This document shows positions 58,777 through 64,000 of a DNA stretch of 64,000 nucleotides, one piece after another. The notes beneath the pieces are model-generated. The model had not been told where the DNA came from and searched no databases. It saw nothing but the letters and a program-made list of their open reading frames with translations. Made by a program: the position numbers and the translations under genes. Positions within the stretch are counted from its first letter, which is position 1. Each line of letters begins with the position of its first letter. Origin of the DNA: Centrapalus pauciflorus (lineage: Eukaryota > Streptophyta > Magnoliopsida > Asterales > Asteraceae); NCBI GenBank assembly GCA_020465985.1, contig JAANYP010007201.1, positions 558,001 to 622,000 on the forward strand, written 5' to 3'.

Positions 58777-61700
58777 TTACCATGAAAAAGGGCTTGCTCC
58801 CAACAAAAATATTTCATTTTCCACGTCTTTCACCCACTGGCACACCCTGTTGCATATGCGGATTGCCACAGCCTGCAATGCAAACTCACGAACCTTCAGT
58901 CATGTTCATATGCCCCCACAAAGATCCAGGGATTTAAACCGTGTCCTCCATTATTAACAGTTAACCAAAATCATCTGTCTTCATAGTTTTTTCAAATCAT
59001 ATCTTGGAAGTGTCTTGGGTAGTTGGGTGTTAGGACCAACAATCATAGACACACAGTAGTAAACTAGTAATTTGCATAAAATGAATTATTGAAAACACAC
59101 TACGTATATGTGAACTTAAAGAATGTAGTAAACTAGAAAAACAATGGTTTATTTTTATGATAGTAATTCAGACAATAAACGGTAAGACCCACAAATTATT
59201 TCCATGACAGTCACCAACCAACATACACCGTCCAGATTAGGTAGGCTCGATGTCTAAGAAAAGATTTGTCCCCTTGTACCAGCTGATGGAAGCCATAACA
59301 CACACAAATTTTGTGATGGATGCCAAGTAGGAGGGGACGAAGAATGCATGTGAAGGGAAATAGTTGGAGACTAGGAGCACGAAGCTAAAACCATCAAGTA
59401 AAATTGGATGAAATAATGCCATGCTTAAAGAAGATATATGACTGAAATCTCAAGTAAGGTAGAGCGAGTCATAAAAATGACATTGAGACCATCTAAGCTT
59501 TTAAACAAGGCTGATATACAGAGCAGGGTCATGACTCATGATGATAGACCAGAGTGTGCAAAAGATTACCATGGTTGATATGAGAATCATGGACTTCTAA
59601 TTTTTAAAATGTATGCAGTTTAGCACAACATGAGGATGGGTATTGAGTAAATGGCGCATGGAACAGTACACACACAAACACACAGAAAAGAATAACACTA
59701 TACATGGGTTGGTCCAAGATTGACCTATGTCCACGACCACGCTAACGAGTCACTTGTGTTAATTTCGGATCAGGGTTACAATAAAGTCGATATTAATAGG
59801 TAAAACTGAGAACTGAAACAAAAAACCCTAATGGGTTTGGGCCTAAAAATTTTCTTCTGGGGCGCTGCCCCCGAACACCCCTTGATCCCTGCCCGCTCTT
59901 AGATTTCCTAGCAGAGAATAGTTTCTCCAACCAAAAATAGTCGACACTCGACACAACTTAGCAGATTGCTTGTTTTTAAAATTGTTGAATATGGTGTTGG
60001 ATACTATATGTATACAGGAAAATAAAAGAGGTTTATATCTGTGTAAGTATTGTCCCTCTGTTGAATACCATATGTATACAAGCAAGTTATCCTTCTATTT
60101 TTCACTCTGAATCTAATGATTACGAAGCAAAAGATGTTGAGAGGAAGACAGTACAATAAACCTAAAACTAACTTGCCAGAGTTGTAAACAAACAAGCCTA
60201 GGGTCCTATGTCATCCACATTGTTTTCAGTGAGTGTGTGGATACATGAACTTAATTGGAAATCATACCTTGTCTGCAAGTGGATCAAAAGCTGCATAAAG
60301 TTCAAAATCCTGTGTAACCCAGCATAGTAAAACTGCAAGAGAAATAGAATTACTGTAACTTTACCAGACAGAGAGCTAATGTCATATAGCAAAGATCAGA
60401 AAGACTTGTCGACATGAGATATAAGAGTAACCGAATCAAAAAAAAAGTGTGCAGGTGTGATAATGTGGCCATGCGGGATTAGAAGCTAGAATCGGCTGTG
60501 TCTCATGTGCTCACAGCTATTTCCACTGTGAAGGATGTTTCCTTATTCAGTTCACTCATGACTCAACCATACTAAACTTCCCCTTGGAAATTGTATTAAT
60601 CAAGAAACGATACCTCTAGTAGAACTTAGGAAAGCATAAAGCAAATACTAATAATGTTAGCAGCTGGAGATTAGAGTACTCTACCATAATTTTCATCCCG
60701 TCTGAACTGAGTTTTATGGGGGCCAATGCCTTTATCATGCATGGAAGCATAAAGTCTCTGGTATGCCCTATACAATCTGCCAACAAAAAACTCGATTGTT
60801 ACTCTTTAGTCTTTACCATATGCAGCAAAGGAAACAAATTGTACGCAAAACTGAACGATATCAACAAGGCTAGCACCAAAACCTTTTCTGCTGCAGAGGA
60901 CCACTGATTGGAGACGCAAACTCAGAAGATACATACTGATCCAGATAAATACTGCGATAAATAAAGTGCCAAAGTCCAGCAGGACCTCCTATGCCTACAA
61001 ATGTTCCGTGTAACCTCTCCTGAGAATCTGTTGTCAGTCTCTGCTGATTTAAATGGAACAAAGACCCAGAACGAGAAGATGGGTCAACAGGCAAATCCTC
61101 AATGCGCATACCACCTTCCAATAAGGATCTCTGAACTTCGCTAAGAACGTTTGACTTTGAAAGGACTGTTTCAATACGTATCCTATGAAAAGTAATTAGA
61201 AGTGTTTTAAAGAAAAAAGTGCATAAAAGAAAGTAACCAAGAAAAACCAGAACATAAAGCCAGAGTCCCAATTCATTCCGGTCACTCGTCTTGTTTTATG
61301 AGGAAGGAAAAATATGCTAACATGGACACTTTATTTTTGACATTAAAAAAAATAAGAAAGTATAAAACATGTACCTGCATTCTTTAAGATGGAAAAAGGC
61401 TTGTGAACTCGTAGTGAGCAATGTCAAATATGTATCAGCCTGCAGCATCAAGTAAGTCATTTTATCTTGCAAACAATTTACATATGAAATAAGGCATTTA
61501 AAAACAAACGGCAATATCAGTTTACAATAAACCACCAACAAAATCCACTTTCGGAAGCAATTTAACTTTGTAGGGATTACTCTCTTAAAGCTATAACTCA
61601 CTCACATCAAGATAATGAACATAAGCATATAGAAATGCCATGGGGTTGTATCTTGGCAAGCATATTGGCGAGAAAGATTCAGATGTCCTGCATCAACAGT

Positions 61701-63591
61701 TAAAGATTGCAATGTCAGTATTGTAAAAACCCCCACATTCGAACTTCCCAAATGCTCATCATATTTCTGTGCAGGCAAACTGAAAGGTGGGTTGTATAGA
61801 TGTGAGTGAAATACAGCAAAGTAAAAGTAACATTAACAAGAAAATATCACACTTGCCTAAAAGATTCAGATGACATGACGAAGTTAGCAAGCAGTAACAT
61901 ATCATCAGGATGAAGTGATGCTTTCTGCAAGCCTACCAGACTGACAACCTGCAATTAGATCTAATATAAGGATGATGTACCACAACTGAATAAAGAAATG
62001 CAAAAAGGATTAGAGGTGAAAGGTAGCGGTTCTAAGAACCTTATCTTTGCACATCAAAATTGCAAAAAGGACACCGGAATCAGCAACATCCTGCAAAATT
62101 GCACCAGCAGCTTGCCTTGTAGCATAAGCAAGGGGAAGGCAAGTGTATGCATGTAGAAAAGTAGCTGGGTTCCTGATTCAAAGAGATGCAACAAGAACGA
62201 TTAATATCATGAGGGTTGCATGCAGTACTTTTGTTCATAAAACGATTTAATATTCAACATAAGCAATAACTACTCAAATGCATAAAATAAAGTCAATAAA
62301 ATGCACACATGTCTAAACTTGATAAAACAATTAGCGTGAACTTCCCCACCTTACTTTTGTATTTGACCATATGCACTAAATTAAAAAGAATCTTGTTTTC
62401 ATATACAAATTAGTCAAAATAATAAAATGCTGATTCTGTCGTGATTCAGTTTAACCATGCCCACAAGGAGTTAAGCATTTGTTGGAATGGCATAGCATGT
62501 GCCAAAATTAGGTTTCAAAGGAGATGCTTAATATATAGCATTATGGGCCAGATTGTAACCATCTCATGTATCACAACTAGAGAGACCAAGAAGAAACGCA
62601 GAGCACAAGGTGGTAACAACCGCTGAACAAACCTTCAGGTGAGGAAGGCCCAAACCAGGTGAGCACAAACAAATGATGAAGCAGAAATGGATCACTTAGG
62701 GGGACTAAGACACCAATATAGCAATCTTGCATATCACCTACGACCCTAGGCTGTGCAGAACAGATCAACAAAAGCAACTTAAAGGCTAGCAGACTTGACA
62801 AACCAATTTCTTTAATTTTTGCAAAAGAATCTGTCTAACATTCAATTCGAGTAGCATCTGTAACAAAACCTAATTAGTATACCAAATCAAGAGAAGATGA
62901 TAGAAGAACTTGGGAGAATCTAAAGTTAGAAGGTTTAAATAAGTGTAGCTCAAATCAAATCCTTGCACGTAACATTTCAAGTACAGTGATACAGATAGGA
63001 TTCAACAGAGTAAAGGTACTGAGACAAATACACAAGGACCGGAAGAATTGCTCGTGTAGATTGTCTAGTGTCAAGAATTGCTTGTGTAGACTGTCTAGTG
63101 TCTAAGATGAGAAGCCATTGCCCTACTTTGGGATGCAGAAACTCTATATTGGCAAAAACATTAAGATCTTCATCAATACCCTTGAATTAATATGAAAGCA
63201 GCTCATTGAAGAGAAAACAAACCAGCTGAAAGAGTGGATGAGAGAAGAAAAAACGACATCTGTTCCTCCAAGCAACGGTGTCATGTCAAATTTCGGATTC
63301 TTCTCAAAACATCTATCTACAGACCTTGTAAGAATAAGTATCATCTGCATTCAAATCAATGGTTATAATAAAGCATCATAATTTATAAGGCACATAGTCC
63401 ATTATTAAAAGACGGGGACAAGATCAGTAAGATCAAGTATATTAACAAACATTTCAGATAAATTAATGGGTGGTAAAATAAATTTCTACCTGACCATAAA
63501 GAAGTTCTAGTTGCCCTCGTAGTGATTCATAAGGCTCTTCTGTACAGCTAATGCAGACTAAATAAATCGGTCCTTTCACAAGAAAAACCAC
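58777..63591 (-). CDS. MON1: Vacuolar fusion protein MON1 (SAND family), 3' part
   Basis: MON1 pairs with CCZ1 as the exchange factor that activates RAB7 on late endosomes for vacuolar traffic. Ten exons are visible: 63591-63490, 63344-63223, 62172-62040, 61948-61857, 61687-61606, 61439-61375, 61182-60883, 60776-60685, 60332-60268, 58872-58777; 382 codons, all in frame. Conserved parts in order: [20 protein letters not shown] (first longin-type domain), [119 protein letters not shown], ending LLGASPFSW. The N-terminal exons lie past 64000. The intron after exon 61948-61857 starts with GC (AG/GCAAGT), the usual context for rare GC-AG introns. The last intron (1.4 kb) holds a retrotransposon-like fragment. 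Confidence 0.93.
59640..59895. repeat. LTR-like repeat fragment in the last MON1 intron
   Basis: Has a GGTTGGTCCAAGATTGACC, CCACGACCACGCTAACGAGT series like that at 54283, then near 59858 GGGGCGCTGCCCCCGAACAC, the same GC-rich motif as in the solo LTR at 1424. Ends not defined. Confidence 0.5.
63046..63105. repeat. 29-bp tandem duplication in a MON1 intron
   Basis: AATTGCTCGTGTAGATTGTC then TAGTGTCAAG is followed by a second, nearly identical copy (AATTGCTTGTGTAGACTGTC). It lies in the intron between 63223 and 62172. No function suggested. Confidence 0.7.
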
Positions 63592-64000
63592 CTGTAAAGC
63601 ATATGCATAAGCATCATCATCACTTATCATGTCGATGTTATTTCGTAAGGCAATACCCCCATAAACCATCAAAATGAATAGAATGGTCCTTATTACTATA
63701 TGGGTCACACAAATGTTCATACATGTAACCAAATTTGCAAGCAGAAGAAATCATGTCTGGTGTCTCCAGTACAGCTCAGATATGTACCATTTAGGCATCA
63801 GTTTTCTAACAGCTTGGTCAGAATGATCCATTCACCATTTATCGTTTGTGAATTGTTATATTTACGTATGATTATCAAAGTCTAGTAAAATGACTACTAA
63901 TTCACATATTAGCGACAGGAGCCTATTGACATTAACATATCCCAATTGGACACTGGACAGATAGTTTTATCTCAAACAACAGGCACAAAAAGTAGCATCC

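Noticed and set aside
1..64000. CRISPR arrays, operons, phage genes, tRNA or rRNA genes
   Set aside because: Nothing of the kind was seen; the sequence is a plant nuclear region. A tRNA scan was not possible here and could still find a small RNA gene.

Overview
This is nuclear DNA from a flowering plant, almost certainly a eudicot. It is AT-rich, its genes are split by many GT-AG introns, and it carries typical plant transposons (Ty3/Gypsy with an initiator-tRNA-Met primer site, Helitrons, Mutator-, hAT- and Harbinger-type MITEs, a SINE). The species cannot be named from the sequence.

Six genuine genes are supported. (1) 856-8602 (+): tyrosylprotein sulfotransferase (TPST), 13 exons. (2) 27039-29985 (+): GATA zinc-finger transcription factor, three exons, 300 aa. 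(3) 34204-34425 (-): ubiquitin-like protein 5 (UBL5/Hub1), 73 aa. (4) 37448-46557 (-): SAPS/SIT4-associated regulatory subunit of PP6-type phosphatase, 19 exons, 853 aa. (5) 51904-56057 (+): CASP-like membrane protein of the 5A type, three exons, 181 aa. (6) 58777-63591 (-): C-terminal 382 codons of the vacuolar fusion protein MON1 (SAND), whose 5' part lies beyond the window. Exon joins were worked out by hand from splice signals, reading frame and family similarity. From memory, TPST, GATA10/11 and a SAPS gene lie together on Arabidopsis chromosome 1, and a SAPS gene, CASPL5A1, MON1 and GATA13 lie together on chromosome 2, so the window looks like an ancestral block that Arabidopsis has split. 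The genes do not form a pathway.

The remaining DNA is transposon sediment. 8.9-26.7 kb has no host gene. It holds a large foldback element (about 9951-17976) interrupted by a (TA)n-embedded inverted-repeat element (10389-11466) and by a young gag-only Ty3/Gypsy element (12088-17260, ATGTA target duplication). Other elements with target duplications or family termini are: solo LTRs at 1424-1989 and 49032-50826; Mutator-like elements at 22541-23094, 35692-36860 (carrying a captured retrotransposon integrase fragment) and 57614-57908; Helitrons at 23899-25042, 35123-35649 (-) and 56927-57339; Harbinger/Tourist-like MITEs at 9525-9895, 30190-30504, 30818-31142 and 42155-42483; hAT-like elements at 5372-5852 and about 6246-7220; and a SINE at 33810-34047. 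A decayed GATA gene fragment lies antisense in TPST intron 8.

I found no new multi-gene system. The most unusual signals are a set of hairpins conserved, with a compensating base-pair change, between two diverged LTR families; the integrase-capturing Mutator-like element; a group of elements sharing a 22-bp terminus in TA-rich sites; a duplicated splice donor in the SAPS gene; and a frame mismatch at the last TPST exon junction.
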